DNA of 64,000 bases, taken from assembly GCA_963573385.1 (NCBI GenBank), contig CAUYLG010041456.1, positions 1 through 64,000 of the forward strand. Direction: 5' to 3'. Made by a program: the position numbers and the translations under genes. This document shows, piece by piece, positions 1 through 10,794 of this stretch (positions within the stretch are counted from its first letter, which is position 1; each line of letters opens with the position of its first letter). A model generated the notes under the pieces. The model saw only the letters and a list, made by a program, of their open reading frames with translations, was not told the origin of the DNA and did not search any database. Source of the DNA: Cacajao melanocephalus (taxonomy: Eukaryota; Chordata; Mammalia; Primates; Pitheciidae).

Positions 1-560
1 AGATCCAGCGGGTGGCATCCCTGCCTGAAAGGGCATATGCTGTATGGCAGGCTTGGAGCAAGTGCCTCTCCTCCTGATAAAGGAGTTGTAGTACCTTGCA
101 TCCAGTTCCTGTGGAAAGTAGGCCTCAGGCCTGAGATCCTGGAAGTAACCGAGGGAGAAGAACCCTTCTGGTGTGACCAGTCACGGTGGCTGTACACCCT
201 GTCAGTCTTTTCTGCTTCTGGGCTAGCTTAAATCATCCTCCCATAAATATCTTAAGAGAAGAGCACAAATCTGTCAGCTCCCACTGCATTGGCTTACAGT
301 ATCCTTCTATTAGAAATCCTTTGAAGTCTCCAGCCCCCAGATAAGAAGTGTTGCACAGGACACCTGCTGCACACAGCTCACCTCCTTGCCTCGGTGACCT
401 AATGGGGTGGACCCCTTTTCTGTACACGACCCTCTACTACTGTGCACGGCACGGCCCCCTGCTGCGCACGGCCCACCTCTCTGCCCAGGTGACATAATGG
501 GATGGTCCCCTGGCTTGTGACTCACGTGATTATGCATGCCCTATTACTAAGCCTGTAGAT
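1..560. repeat. LTR-like moderately GC-rich block with a diverged tandem duplication
   Basis: This block is richer in GC than the AT-rich DNA that follows from about 830. Two diverged copies of a roughly 95-bp unit can be seen. They are anchored by cctgctgc at 363 and at 458, each followed by cacctc, then ggtgac, taatggg and a tggNcccc block. The composition and internal duplication suggest the U3/R part of an old LTR, but I cannot name the family and see no clear TG...CA ends. Short ORFs here show no recognisable protein. Confidence 0.35.
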
Positions 561-984
561 GATGACCTCACACAAGACCCTGCCCCTTGCTTGTACCTAA
601 TAATTACAGATGCTCTGGGGCATTTGGGGGCTGCTGCTGATCTCTGCTCACAGGTGGCGTGGTGCCCCGAGGCCAGATGCTCTTCACCAGTTCTTCAGTG
701 TCCTATCTCTTTACTTCTCAGGCCTGCACCTCAGCACAGCATAAGGGACAATCCAAGACCCTGTGGGACCCCTACAGCCCTACACACTGGTATACTATTT
801 TTGTCACACTATCCTAAGTTATAATATTTTCTATTCCTAATTTCTCTGTCTCAGTTCTTTAGTATACAAAATTGAGTTAATGATATTTCACGATTATTAA
901 AAAGACTAAATGAAATAAAGTATGTAAAATTGCTTTTAAAGTATAACAACCATTAAAGTTCTGTACTAAGAAATGTAACTGCCT
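561..984. other. Intergenic, no assigned feature
   Basis: The first half (to about 790) stays moderately GC-rich and may continue the LTR-like block before it. The second half is AT-rich unique-looking sequence. I see no gene or RNA. Confidence 0.4.
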
Positions 985-1180
985 CTTCTCATTTGATCTT
1001 CTCAAATACCCTATACAGTTAGTAATATTGTAAATCCATTTTACAGGGACACCTATATTCAGAAAAGTTAAGTAACTGGCCTAATACCTCCAAGAAACTT
1101 ACAATATAATCTCAGAACTTATATTCAAACTGAGGACCATCTCATTCCAAAATCCAGCCTGTAACTATAAACCTATAAGA
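985..1180 (-). repeat. MIR-type SINE fragment
   Basis: The block contains the MIR core in antisense: a ccattttacag motif near 1037, then a degraded 'gaaaagttaagtaactggcc' stretch and a cca...aacttac region. MIRs are ancient tRNA-derived SINEs. The copy is strongly diverged and has no clear ends. Confidence 0.55.
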
Positions 1181-1189
1181 GTTGACCAG

Positions 1190-2060
1190 AAGTAAGCCCA
1201 GGACAACACACAGTAGGTAACTCAGAGTAATGCCATTACAGGGAGGGAACCATCCTTTACCCTTCTACTTCAGTACTTCCTAAACTTCTCTGCTGATGCT
1301 AACCACTTGATTTGCCTGCTAAGAACATAAAATTCTAGACTTGATCCCAGACCAAGCAGTCTGCATTTCCAGCTCAGGGAATTATTAAGAGCCTTTTGTG
1401 ACTTTTTATCATCAGGACTTTTGGAAAACATGGTCTGTTTACCTCTTTCCTATGTATTATTTTAAAAATGGTTACCAAGGAGAGATGACTTTTATCTTGC
1501 ATTTTGAGTTTGTTTGAATCCCATGACAAAAAGCTCTGGCCCATAGTGACGCACACCAATGGTATGCCCTGTTCCTTCATACTGATCCTTTTCGGTGGCC
1601 AGCTTTGCGGCCAGCTGCAGAAAAATGGCTCAGTCTCATCCCCAAAGGCTCCTAGAGAAATAGCCAAACTACTAAGTTCTTTATTTTTGAATTTCCTCGT
1701 TGTCTATACGAAGTCTCTGGCTAGCTGTGCTGGAAACTCTGGAAGCAGGTCAGCAAGAGAGGTTTCAGCATTCCTTTCTTCGGTAGTCAGCCAGCTTGCT
1801 TTGTGCCTGGCTGGATTCCAGGTATTAGAACAGAAAGAGTGCACTTCTGAAAAAATGCAAACATCCTAGTGATTTCTTACAACATTTGGGATTTTACCTA
1901 TTTTCCCAGCTCCTGAATCATTACTAATCTTCCGTCCTCATCAATTTAAACATGCTTTTGAAAATAATTGAATCAGGATATAGATGAACCTTCAAAGTCA
2001 TTTAAATATGATGAAGTAATGATTAAAACAAAGAAAAAAATGAAGTAATAATTCATGCCT
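1190..2060. other. Intergenic; possible MER5-like remnant at about 1270-1385
   Basis: The stretch 1270-1385 loosely resembles a MER5-type hAT DNA transposon (a tcctaaactt start and a gacttgatcccag interior), at low confidence. An open frame at 1504-1869 (121 codons) resembles no protein I know and overlaps an opposite-strand frame of similar length. I see no splice or promoter context, so it is not called as a gene. Confidence 0.3.
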
Positions 2061-2064
2061 TTTG

Positions 2065-2190
2065 TACCTTTTCTATCCACAGATTCTAAGCTCCATTTGG
2101 TGAAGAATGTTTTTTTCCCCCTTGAGGTTTCTCAATGTCTGGCACAGTGCATTACTGGGCACTCAGTGAATATTTATCAAATTAAGGAAA
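2065..2190 (+). repeat. L2 3'-end-like fragment
   Basis: The segment ends with 'tctggcacagtgcattact', then 'gggcactcagtgaatattt'. This matches the well-known L2 3' terminal phrase (ctggcacatagtaggcactcaataaatattt) in sense orientation. Confidence 0.5.
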
Positions 2191-2750
2191 TAAAATTTAA
2201 TACACATCTACAGGAATAATATAATTGCTTGACTATATCAGCAGTCTTTGATTGTTCCATACTGAGAGGAGTTATAGCAGTAGATAACTTAAAAGAAAGG
2301 ATAATACTTTTTTTTTCCCCAGAATTCAAATGGAAAGTTGAATTCCTGGGGTGTTTAGCTAGCATATGCAAAATCAGGAAATTTATTTTCATGCATCCAG
2401 CTTCACAGTCAGAAGTTAAAAACCTTGAAGTTTATGATTTGAATCCATTTTATAGATATATTTTATTTAGCGTTCACAGAGTTTTCAAGACAATTTATGC
2501 CATTATAAAAAATCAGATAATTTCTAATATGAGTTCAGATTTCTGGTTTTCTTTGCAAAATCAGGTTATCTTGTGACATAGGGACTTACATTCCACATGG
2601 TAACAAGCACCTGGCTGGCTTCACCCACATAAATTACCTAGCAGACCAGTGTGGTGCTACCTCCCATCTCTATCAAACTTTACTCTCTGAATCTGAAACA
2701 AAATTATGTTCTACCATAAGTAGCTGTCCAATTTTTATTATTATTATTTT
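2191..2750. other. Intergenic, no assigned feature
   Basis: AT-rich sequence. Short overlapping frames exist on both strands without coding character. Nothing recognised. Confidence 0.4.
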
Positions 2751-2764
2751 TAATTGACAGGTAA

Positions 2765-3090
2765 GGCCAGACACAGTGGTTCATACTTGCAATCCCAGAA
2801 CTTTGGGAGGCCGAGGCGGGCAGATCACCCGAGGTTAGGAGTTTGAGACCAGTCTTGCCAACATGGCAAAACCTTGTCTCTATTAAAAATACAAAAATTA
2901 TCCAGGTGTGGTGGCACATGCCTATAGTCCCAGCTACTAGGGAGGTTGAGACAGGAGAATCACTTGAACTTGGGAGGTGGAGGTTTTATTGAGCTAAGGT
3001 TGCACCACTGCACTCTAGCCAATAGTGAGAGACTCTGTCTCAGATAAATAAATAAATAAATAAATAATAAATAAAATAAGAAAAATAAAA
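2765..3090 (+). mobile_element. Alu SINE, full dimer, with A-rich tail
   Basis: This is a sense Alu. It begins 'ggccagacacagtggttca', has the left-arm 'cccagaactttgggaggc', a middle A-rich linker near 2885, a right arm, and an (aaat)n-type tail from 3044. Imperfect target-site duplications flank it: taattgacaggtaa before the element and taaatggacaggtaa after it. The many CpG losses suggest an older subfamily (AluJ or old AluS). Confidence 0.92.
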
Positions 3091-3227
3091 TAAATGGACA
3101 GGTAAAATTATAAGTATTTATCATGTAAAATATGTTTTTAAGTATATGTAGATTATGGTTTGACTAAATCTAATTAACATATGTATCACATAACGTCATC
3201 ATTTTTGTGATATCAGTATATCAAACA

Positions 3228-3620
3228 GATACTGACATATATCTCTGCACTGCCATGTTCATAACAGCTCTATTCACAATAGCCAAGCTATAGAATCAAC
3301 TTAAGTGTCCATCAATAGATGAGTGGATAAGGAAAATGTGGTACATATACAAAGTGGAATATTATTTAGCCATTTTAAAAAATATCAGTGAACTTGGAAG
3401 ACATTACGCTAAGCGAAATAAGCCAGGTACAGAAAGACAACTACTGCATGAACTCACTCAAATGTGGATTTTTTTTTTTTTAAATTGATCTCATACAACT
3501 AGAGTGTGGTGGTTATCAGGGGCTCAGATGTCGGTGGGAGCAGTGGGTTTAGGGAGATGTTGGTAGCTGGCAATATTTTTAAAGTTTATCTACTGGTAAT
3601 TTGCTAATTTTGCAGAATCA
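3228..3620 (+). mobile_element. L1 3' fragment, sense
   Basis: The sequence is the L1 region that runs from late ORF2 into the 3' UTR. Recognisable phrases are 'ttcacaatagccaagctat', 'tggaatattatttagcca', 'aagccaggtacagaaagac' and 'gtggtggttatcaggggc'. It is truncated at both ends and has no tail. No intact frame remains. Confidence 0.85.
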
Positions 3621-4825
3621 TAATAGAATTTGAAAATTTGAGCTTCTTACATTTCCTTCCTCACCCTATTTTCAAGTAGGGTCTTGGATCTCACATTTTG
3701 TGCTTTTAATAAGCAATTTGAGGTGGATCTTCTAATTAGGTAAATTTAATACATTTGACAAAAGAAATAATTTTCAGGGAGTAAGAAAGAGGAGTCAGCC
3801 TGTTCGTGAAGTGTGGGCATTTTTTAAACTTTCCTCTAGCCCAGTCTTCCACTATCCCACCACACCTCAACTTCCACCACTTCAACTACTCACCACTAAA
3901 TGCGCTGCTTTTATGTGCATCTCTGGGGGTGCATGACTCTCTGGTATGTCATTTTATAATAGATACTTTTAAGGTATAAGCTAGCTCTCTCTTCCTAAGA
4001 TGATTGATACCCTGAACCCACGAATGTCAGCCCCTGTAGCAATATTTGAACTATATGACCCTGAATTGCTTTCCATTGCTGCTGGAGTCATGATGAAACT
4101 CTGACTCTGGTATGAAACCATCTTTTCTGAGAACTTGAATTTCAGGTTCAAAAAGGACAATCAATATCTGCCTGATGGTAGAGTCAAGGTGATATAAACT
4201 TGTGCTGAAGGATAGCCATGTTGAGTTGTATCACCATGAAGGAGCAGGTGAAATTGATCCTCAGAAAAAGAGAAGCAAGTAAATACTTAGGAGCAGAGAA
4301 AGAAGAGACAGATGGAGAGAGGAATCTTTTAGTGGCTTTCCAGCAAGGAAGCCTACTGAGGAATATGGTACTGGCTGGATGTGAGTAAGATGCAGGTGCT
4401 GATGGAGGGTTAGTGGCCAAAACTCTACAGAGGAGCCTGTCATTTCTGCTCTACCGCTAAACTCTGTGTTCTGGGCAACAAACTCCTCTGTTAACTGCCA
4501 TTTAATCAATTTGCCCCCCAAAAATGCAAGTTTCAGTGTTTCTAGGTTGTATTCATTTTTTTCTGTTTCATAAATCTTATTTGCCTTTATTGGTTAACTC
4601 TACTACCTCACTCCCTCACATGTGAATAAACAATTTAAACGTAAGACAATTAAACTAGCTGCAAAGTAGCTACATACACGTTTCTGAGCTATTCTGCAAC
4701 ATTAGTTCCTAACCCTAGTTAGTCCTTATGCTTCTGCCAGACTGAGAATGTTTCTGTTACATAGCCAAACAAACCCTCAGACACTGGTGTGTGGACAAGG
4801 AGAAAAGAATGAGAATTACATTTGA
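3621..4825. other. Intergenic, no assigned feature
   Basis: About 1.2 kb with mixed base composition. I see no gene. Opposing short ORFs near 4184-4521 overlap one another on the minus strand and look like chance frames. Confidence 0.4.
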
Positions 4826-4996
4826 ACAGTGACTCTCAAAATTTGTTAGGCACTTGAGGAATATTTTAAGGTATAGAATAGCAGGTTACACACTGAGATT
4901 CTTAATCCATAAGGCTGAGACAGATTTCATAACTGTCATTTTTAACAGCACCACGAACTTTCTGATACTGGTATTCTAAAAATTGCAATTTGAAAA
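4826..4996. repeat. MER5-like hAT DNA transposon remnant
   Basis: The ends read 'acagtgactctcaaaattt' and 'aatttgaaaaacactgttc'. This resembles the inverted termini of MER5/Charlie elements (CAGTG...CTCAAA and its complement). The interior is highly diverged, and no 8-bp target duplication is evident. Confidence 0.5.
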
Positions 4997-5307
4997 ACAC
5001 TGTTCCAGTGGAAATAATCAGATAGTAAAGGTAATTGGGGTGTTTGATATGTAAGGGGGTTGAGGGTAAAAGGACATTCTCTTATTAATATCAGAAGGGT
5101 GTTTCTAATAATCCTAAAAGACACATCATTCTAAATATTATTTAGTAGTAGTTAGTTTACTGCCAATTATGCCTATAGGCATAGCTCAAGCTTTTATAAT
5201 AGGTGAGACAGCTGGGTTAGAAGTGTCTTAGGTCAAATAAAGAAAAATGAACCCCATATATGGTAAACAACAAAAAGTCATCTGTGAATAAATTAGTAAG
5301 AGTTAGT
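4997..5307. other. Intergenic, no assigned feature
   Basis: AT-rich stretch between the MER5-like remnant and the LTR pair. Nothing recognised. Confidence 0.4.
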
Positions 5308-5550
5308 ATCTTAGTCTGTTCTTGCCACTATAACAAAATACCACAGATAAAGTAATTTACATATAGCAGAGATTTATTTCTTAGAGTTCTCAAGGCAGGA
5401 AATTCCAAGATCAAATTGCCAGTAGGATCTGTGTCTGGGGAGGGCTTACTCTCTGCTTCCAAGATGATAACTCTTGCTGAATCCTCACATAGTGGAAGAG
5501 GCAATAAAGAAAGGGACACCGTGTCCTCATGTGGAGGAAGAGCTGAAAGA
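5308..5550 (-). mobile_element. MLT1-like MaLR LTR (outer element), first part
   Basis: The segment opens 'atcttagtctgttcttgcc' followed by 'actataacaaaatacc', the reverse complement of the 3' end of MLT1-class LTRs. It breaks off at 5550 where an opposite-facing LTR begins, and resumes at 5926. No coding capacity. Confidence 0.75.
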
Positions 5551-5925
5551 TGCTATGGTCCCAACATGTTCCCCAAAATCCAAGTGTTGGAACTGTAATC
5601 CCCAATGCAATAGTGTTTGGAGGTGTGGCCAAATGAGAAAGCTGTTTATGAAGAATGGATTAATGTGCTATAAAAAGGGCTTGTGGGAATAATAGGTTCT
5701 CTTTTTCTACCTTTTTTCTGCCATGTGAGGACATAATGACCTTCCTCTCCAGAGGTTGCAGCATTCAGGTGCCATCTTTGAAGAAGAGAGACTGGACCCT
5801 AATCTGCCAGCACCTTGATCTTGGACTTACCAGCCTCCAGAACTGTGAGGAAATAAATTTCTGTTCATTATAAATTATCCAGGGTCAGATATTCTGTTAC
5901 AGCAACCCAAAATGGACTGAGACCA
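5551..5925 (+). mobile_element. MLT1-like MaLR LTR (inner element), near complete
   Basis: The block begins TGctatggtcccaac and continues through 'ccccaaaatccaagtgttgg' and 'taatccccaatgcaa'. It ends with 'ccagcctccagaactgtgag', an aataaa signal at about 5853, 'attctgttacagcaac' and 'ggactgagacca'. This is the usual order of an MLT1-class LTR of about 375 bp in sense orientation. It interrupts the opposite-facing LTR around it. Confidence 0.8.
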
Positions 5926-6084
5926 AAGGGCCAAAAGAGACTAGGGTACTCCCTCCAACCTCTTTTATAAGGCACAAATGTCATTCATGAGAAAAAGACT
6001 TCCCAAAAGGCTCCATCTCTTAATATTATCACATTGGTTCCAACATATACATTTTGGAGGAACACGTACATTCTAGCCATAACA
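5926..6084 (-). mobile_element. MLT1-like MaLR LTR (outer element), second part
   Basis: The sequence continues the interrupted outer LTR in antisense: 'ctccatctcttaatattatc', 'ggttccaacatatacattt', 'tggaggaacacgtacattc', then 'tagccataaca'. These are the complement of the 5' end of an MLT1-class LTR. Confidence 0.75.
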
Positions 6085-6190
6085 GCTGGCTCTAAAACAA
6101 ACTGCAAGTAGGTAATTGGCAAGCTAAGGGGACAGTTCAGGACTTGATTTGAACTACGAACAATTTGCTCATAATCCATTTTTAGAGTCA

Positions 6191-6400
6191 CAGTTTCTCA
6201 TTCTCAGCAGTACTGACTTTCCAAGCTCGATAATTCTTTGTTTTGTGAGGCAAGAGGGGAGAGGAAGTTGTCCTGTGCATTGTAGGATATTTAGCAGCAT
6301 CCTGACCTCTATTCACCAGATTCCAGCAGTCCCTCCCACTAAACGAGACCAGTATCAAAATTTCTGCAGACATTGCCAAATGTCCTGTTGAGAAACACTG
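6191..6400 (-). mobile_element. MER20 (hAT-Charlie DNA transposon)
   Basis: A complete non-autonomous DNA transposon in antisense. The termini are 'cagtttctcattctcagca' and 'ttgagaaacactg'. The interior has 'ataattctttgttttgtgag', 'cctgtgcattgtaggatat', 'ttagcagcatcctgacctct' and 'cagacattgccaaatgtcc'. Its length of about 210 bp is normal for MER20. Confidence 0.88.
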
Positions 6401-7540
6401 GTGTAAGTAGACCAGGCCAAGGGAAAGGGAGGGAGGAAGAGCCCTGGAGAAACCCTTTTATGATCCCTTTGCAAGTTTTACTTTGTTTAAAATTTTCTTT
6501 CCTATCAAAAGCCAAACTGTAGGAAAGCAAATATGGTAGCAATAAAGCTTCTCATTTATGAATTCAAAGTTTTAGTAGACTTATGGGGAAATTTTTTCCC
6601 CCAGAATTTGGCTTTGGTATTTTTAAGTTTTAATAGATTTAGTTACTGTCATACTGACTCTTGTACATACAGCTGGGTAAATAAACTCAAGAAACACTCT
6701 CAGCCACATCTTCATGAGCAACTCTGCAGGCAAAATCCCTGTCATTTTGAGATGTTTTGTATTCAAAGCAATTATGGGGAAATAAAGAGTATTTCCAGAT
6801 TCTACCGCCTGCTTTAAATTTGTGGTTTCATCTTTATTATTGGTGTGGCCTATTGCTGCTGGCCAATTGAGCAATTAAATTTGCCGCTTACGTTTGGTGT
6901 CTGTTTCTAAACAGTCACAGCTGTAATATCTCTAACCTCTGGGGCAGACACTAGTTCAAATATTGCTAATGAATCAATATAATATACATCTGGCCCTGGC
7001 AAGTGGTTCAAGAAATCTGCATCTGAGCTTTCAGGGCCAAAGCCATAGCAAAGAAAAGTTATGCCATCAGAATAACAAAGTCGTTTCCATATTCAAATGC
7101 CTATGCTGCATCAAAGCCCAGGTATTGGAGACCTGTACATATGAGTGGCTGAAAGCACAGAAATTAGTTCTTGAATGTGTTGGCCCCATTTACTTAAAAA
7201 CCAGCAGAATAATACATCATGGACAAATGCGATTTTAGATCAGGGTCTTTGAGTAGTTTCTAACCTTGTGTTACGGCTGGTACTTTATTGTTCTAAGGCT
7301 CAGAGCTTGAATTTGCTTATCTTAACATATACATTTAATACAGAAATTCTCTTGAAAATGTTGTATGACTTTCCAGTTTCATGTTTAACTTGAATTAAGT
7401 CACCTCAAGGCATAGCTGCAATTATGGGTTGTGTGGTAAAAAGCTTCTCAGCACAGTCAGGAGAAAAGAGTGTGTGACTCTGCTTAGAAGGTAGTAATCC
7501 ACTTTAGACCTTTATGCCTTTTTCTCTTCTGTCATAAAAT
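6401..7540. other. Intergenic, no assigned feature
   Basis: Mixed AT-rich sequence. The frames at 6533-6817 and 6963-7238 have no recognisable product. A MIR/L2-like tail phrase is hinted at in 7540-7610 (aaaatgggggtgataat, then agtgccaggctctggga). Confidence 0.4.
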
Positions 7541-7635
7541 GGGGGTGATAATTCATGTTTAACATTCACCACAGACATTCAATAAAAAGTGCCAGGCTCT
7601 GGGATAGATGTTGAGAAATAAAATTTAAACAAAAG

Positions 7636-7682
7636 ATAGAGAGAGAGAAAGGAAGGAAGAAAGGAAGGGAAGGAGCAGGAGA
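7636..7682 (+). repeat. Purine-rich (GA/GGAA)n low-complexity tract
   Basis: A run of gagaga followed by ggaa/gaag repeats. Confidence 0.85.
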
Positions 7683-9362
7683 AAGGCTTCTGCTTTAAAG
7701 AATCTATTCTACACAGTATTGTTTCTGTTGTAAGATAGGTGGCTGCGAGTAGATTGATAGATATGCAAATAAAGAAAACAGATTTTCATAAGTACTTTGA
7801 AATCACAAAGTTAAAATCTCATGTAGATTTAAGATCCTTTTATATAGAGAGAAATCCCCAGAGCAATAGACTGTACCGTTCTTCACTTACATTAAAATAA
7901 GATACTGCTCCAGGATTCTGAATTTAGCAGCTGTTGGTACATGTGTCTCTCGCCATACTCATAAAGGTTTTTAATGTACAATAACATAGCATATAGCTCA
8001 TCCCTTCTATGGTTGGATGCATTATTTATAATTAACTAACTTTGTACCATCTTCACGTGTGGAAGGAGCAATAATTGGAGCTATCCATTTTTAGTTCACA
8101 GGAAACAAGACTGTCTTCATTTTCAATAGTGCCATTTACCTACCACCCTTTCTGCCAATGATTTGAATTGTTCGGTTGTGGCTCTTGTTTTATTCTAATG
8201 CATTCACATTTTGCCACTATGAGAAGATGTCTGTTCAAAATGAATTAGCCTGAAAGCTCATCTGAGAATGCTGGGAGGCTAGCTGCATCCCCACTGCTTC
8301 AGCACAGATGCATGGGGCAGAGCTGAAAGGCCACAATGTCTGTACCTGAATTCATTCATCTGAAAAGTGAAAACGGTCATATTGATATTTCAAGATCAGA
8401 AAACAATATTAGAAGGATATTTGCTTGGCAGATGTTTGTCCATTAATTCTGACTCACCTTGCCCTCGCATCATGAGACACTTTGGATCCATAGAAATAAA
8501 TAACCCTACCCACACACTTTGTTCTGAGAAATATTCGGTACATCTGCTAGCTGTGTTTACTAACTCTAAATTCTAGGTTCCTCTCTGCAAATAGATAGGA
8601 GACTCTGAAGTCAGGCCCCCCTTTTCACCAACTGCACTCTCTCACAAATGAGGTTGGAGACCATGGATCCTCTTCCTCTATCAGGGACCATGTAGAGGGA
8701 CAATCCAGATTTTACAAGAAGTTGTGTTAGAAGAGAATCTTTGTTTTGGAATGAACCTCAGTGGAGAAGAGGCGCTCTATCAGCTCAATTGTTAAAGGTT
8801 CAACTCATTTCAAAAGCAGGTATAGTACTTACAAAGGGGACTTGAGTGCTTACTCATGACTTGAAGGAGTTTTGAACAGGGAACAGGAGTCAATCAGTTG
8901 AAATAGAAAGCAGAAAATAACAATCTAAAGGGCTGAATATAGGTACAAATGATATAGTTCTGGAGTAATAGATCTGGCTAGAGAAACTCACAAGTTATTT
9001 ACAGAAGAATTTAAGTATCTGAGTTGAGACTAGGATGACCAGATAAATTCAATAGTCAGAAAAAATTTAACTAGTAAGTGGGGTGGTTGGATAAAGGACA
9101 CTGTGAGGGAAGGAACTGAATAAGCACAGTTACAGAAGCTCCGAAGCAAAAGCAAGTGTGGCCATTTGGACTGGGCTAGAGTTACTACAGTGACAAAATA
9201 GAAGAGTGATGAAGAGTTAGAGGCCACATTTCACCTCAACATTAAATGATTTGAAATTTATTCTGCTAGCAGTAGTCTAATGTTTGATTTTTACCAGTAA
9301 ATGATCAAAGCAAGACATTTATTTTTAAAATGTTAAAAATATGGCTTATTAAATATTACCAG
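7683..9362. other. Intergenic, no assigned feature
   Basis: About 1.7 kb of apparently unique sequence. Only short frames without recognisable homology are seen (for example 8367-8576). Confidence 0.4.
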
Positions 9363-9679
9363 CCAGGAGAGGTGGCTTAGCCCGGTGCAGTGGCTCATGC
9401 CTGTAATCCCAGCACTTTGGGCCGCCGAGGGAGGTGGATCAAGAGGTTAGGAGTTCGAGACCAGCCTGGCCAACATGGTGGAAACCCACCTCTATTAAAG
9501 ATAACAAAAATTAGCTGGGTGTGGTGGTGCACCCCTGTAATCCCAGCTGCTCAGGAAGCTGAGGCACGAGAATTGCTTGAACCCGGGAGGCGGAGGTTAC
9601 AGTGAGCTGAGATCGCGCCACTGTACTCTATTCTGGGAGACACAGCCACATTCCATCTCAAATAATAATAATAATAATT
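9363..9679 (+). mobile_element. Alu SINE with duplicated 5' head
   Basis: A sense Alu starts at about 9379 with 'gcccggtgcagtggctcatg' and runs to an (aat)n tail ending near 9679. Both arms and the A-rich linker are visible. Immediately before it, 9362-9378 reads 'gccaggagaggtggctta', a diverged second copy of the first 17-18 bases of an Alu, so the element has a doubled head. Confidence 0.9.
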
Positions 9680-9882
9680 TATCAAAATAGTATGGGAAAT
9701 GAAGAGACTGAATGTGTTACCAATCTCCAACCGGGAATGGAATTGTTCATTTGTGAAGTTTATATTTCCCTGTATTCCTATTGCTACTAAGTTATTATTT
9801 GTGACATTTGAGGTCAGACCTTGCGTTAGTTTACACCGAAGTGTCATCTCACCTCTGTGAGAAGTTCCATATGTGAAGGATA
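9680..9882. other. Intergenic, no assigned feature
   Basis: Short stretch between the Alu tail and the hairpin. Nothing recognised. Confidence 0.4.
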
Positions 9883-9926
9883 TGGAAATCCTAGAGCAGG
9901 ATTCCCAGCCTGCTCTAGGATTTCCA
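9883..9926. repeat. Perfect 18-bp inverted repeat (hairpin) with 8-nt loop
   Basis: The left arm tggaaatcctagagcagg (9883-9900) is exactly complementary to the right arm cctgctctaggatttcca (9909-9926). The loop is attcccag. The function is unknown. It lies about 0.5 kb upstream of the CpG island. Confidence 0.9.
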
Positions 9927-10389
9927 CGCCCTCACACTGCACTCACATGTCATAGTAACCGGGCACACTGCCTTCTCCTGTCTGCATGTAGGCCTTTACC
10001 GAATACCAGGTCCCATTTTTAAATAAGAGGCTCCTTCTACTTGTTTGTCCCATGCTTGGCCTATTTATACTGCCTGAGAAATTGTTTTCCATCAGTAAGG
10101 TTGATTAGTCTTTTCTGTTTTCCCCTGATCTTTGTTGGGCATCTGGGCTACAGAAGTTATTCTTCTGTATTAATCTGGATATTTTGGTTTTACCCCTCCA
10201 AAGGACAGCAAGCTCAACCACGCTGCCTCTCAGTTCCAAGGTAGTGCTCATTCCCTCCCTCCCAGCCCTTGCTGTTTCCAAAAGGATGATTTCTCTCATC
10301 CCAGGGCTTATCCCTTCCCACTCCAGCTCTTCCCATCAGCCTCCAGTATGGCTCCATTATACAGTTGTCCTCTTTCCATAACCAAAAGC
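9927..10389. other. Upstream flank of the CpG island
   Basis: Rising C content with pyrimidine-rich patches and no gene seen. It may contain distal promoter sequence or the start of a divergent transcript. Confidence 0.35.
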
Positions 10390-10542
10390 TTTTAACGCCA
10401 GCACGGCAGTGTCTTTAGACACTCGCACTCCCAAACTGTGCCCTCCTCCAGCTCAACTCCTCCGGGAGCGCGCGGCCTTCGCTGCAGCCCAGAACGCAAA
10501 AACCCCGAGCTTCCTCTGCTTAGAAACCCAGGGCGCCTGGCC

Positions 10543-10794
10543 CGCCTCGGCTCCGCCCCACCTGCTGTCGGCCCCGCCCCGCCCGCCGCCGAGCTGCCCA
10601 CGCCTCCTCTGGGCCTTCCGAGGCCTCGCCTCCGACCCCGCCCCGTGCTGTCTCCGTCCCGCCCCTCGCCCGCCGGCCAGCGTCGCTATCTCTCGCCCTC
10701 CCTGAGACCCCGCCTCCAGCCCCGCCCCCTCCTATCTCCGCCCCGCCCCCGCCTGCCGGCCCGGAAAGCCGTCTCTCACCCTACCCGGGCCGCG
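10543..10794 (+). repeat. Three tandem 84-bp GC-box units in the promoter
   Basis: The units start at 10543, 10627 and 10711, each with cgcctc followed by a ccgcccc box. Further shared words are tgctgtc/ctatctc-ccg, a second cccgcccc box and cgcccgccgg-like sequence. The spacing is 84 bp in both intervals. The copies are diverged, most alike in the first 50 bp, and each carries at least two GC boxes. Confidence 0.7.

Noticed and set aside
1504..1869. 121-codon plus-strand frame
   Set aside because: No recognisable domain, overlaps an opposite-strand frame of similar length, and has no gene context.
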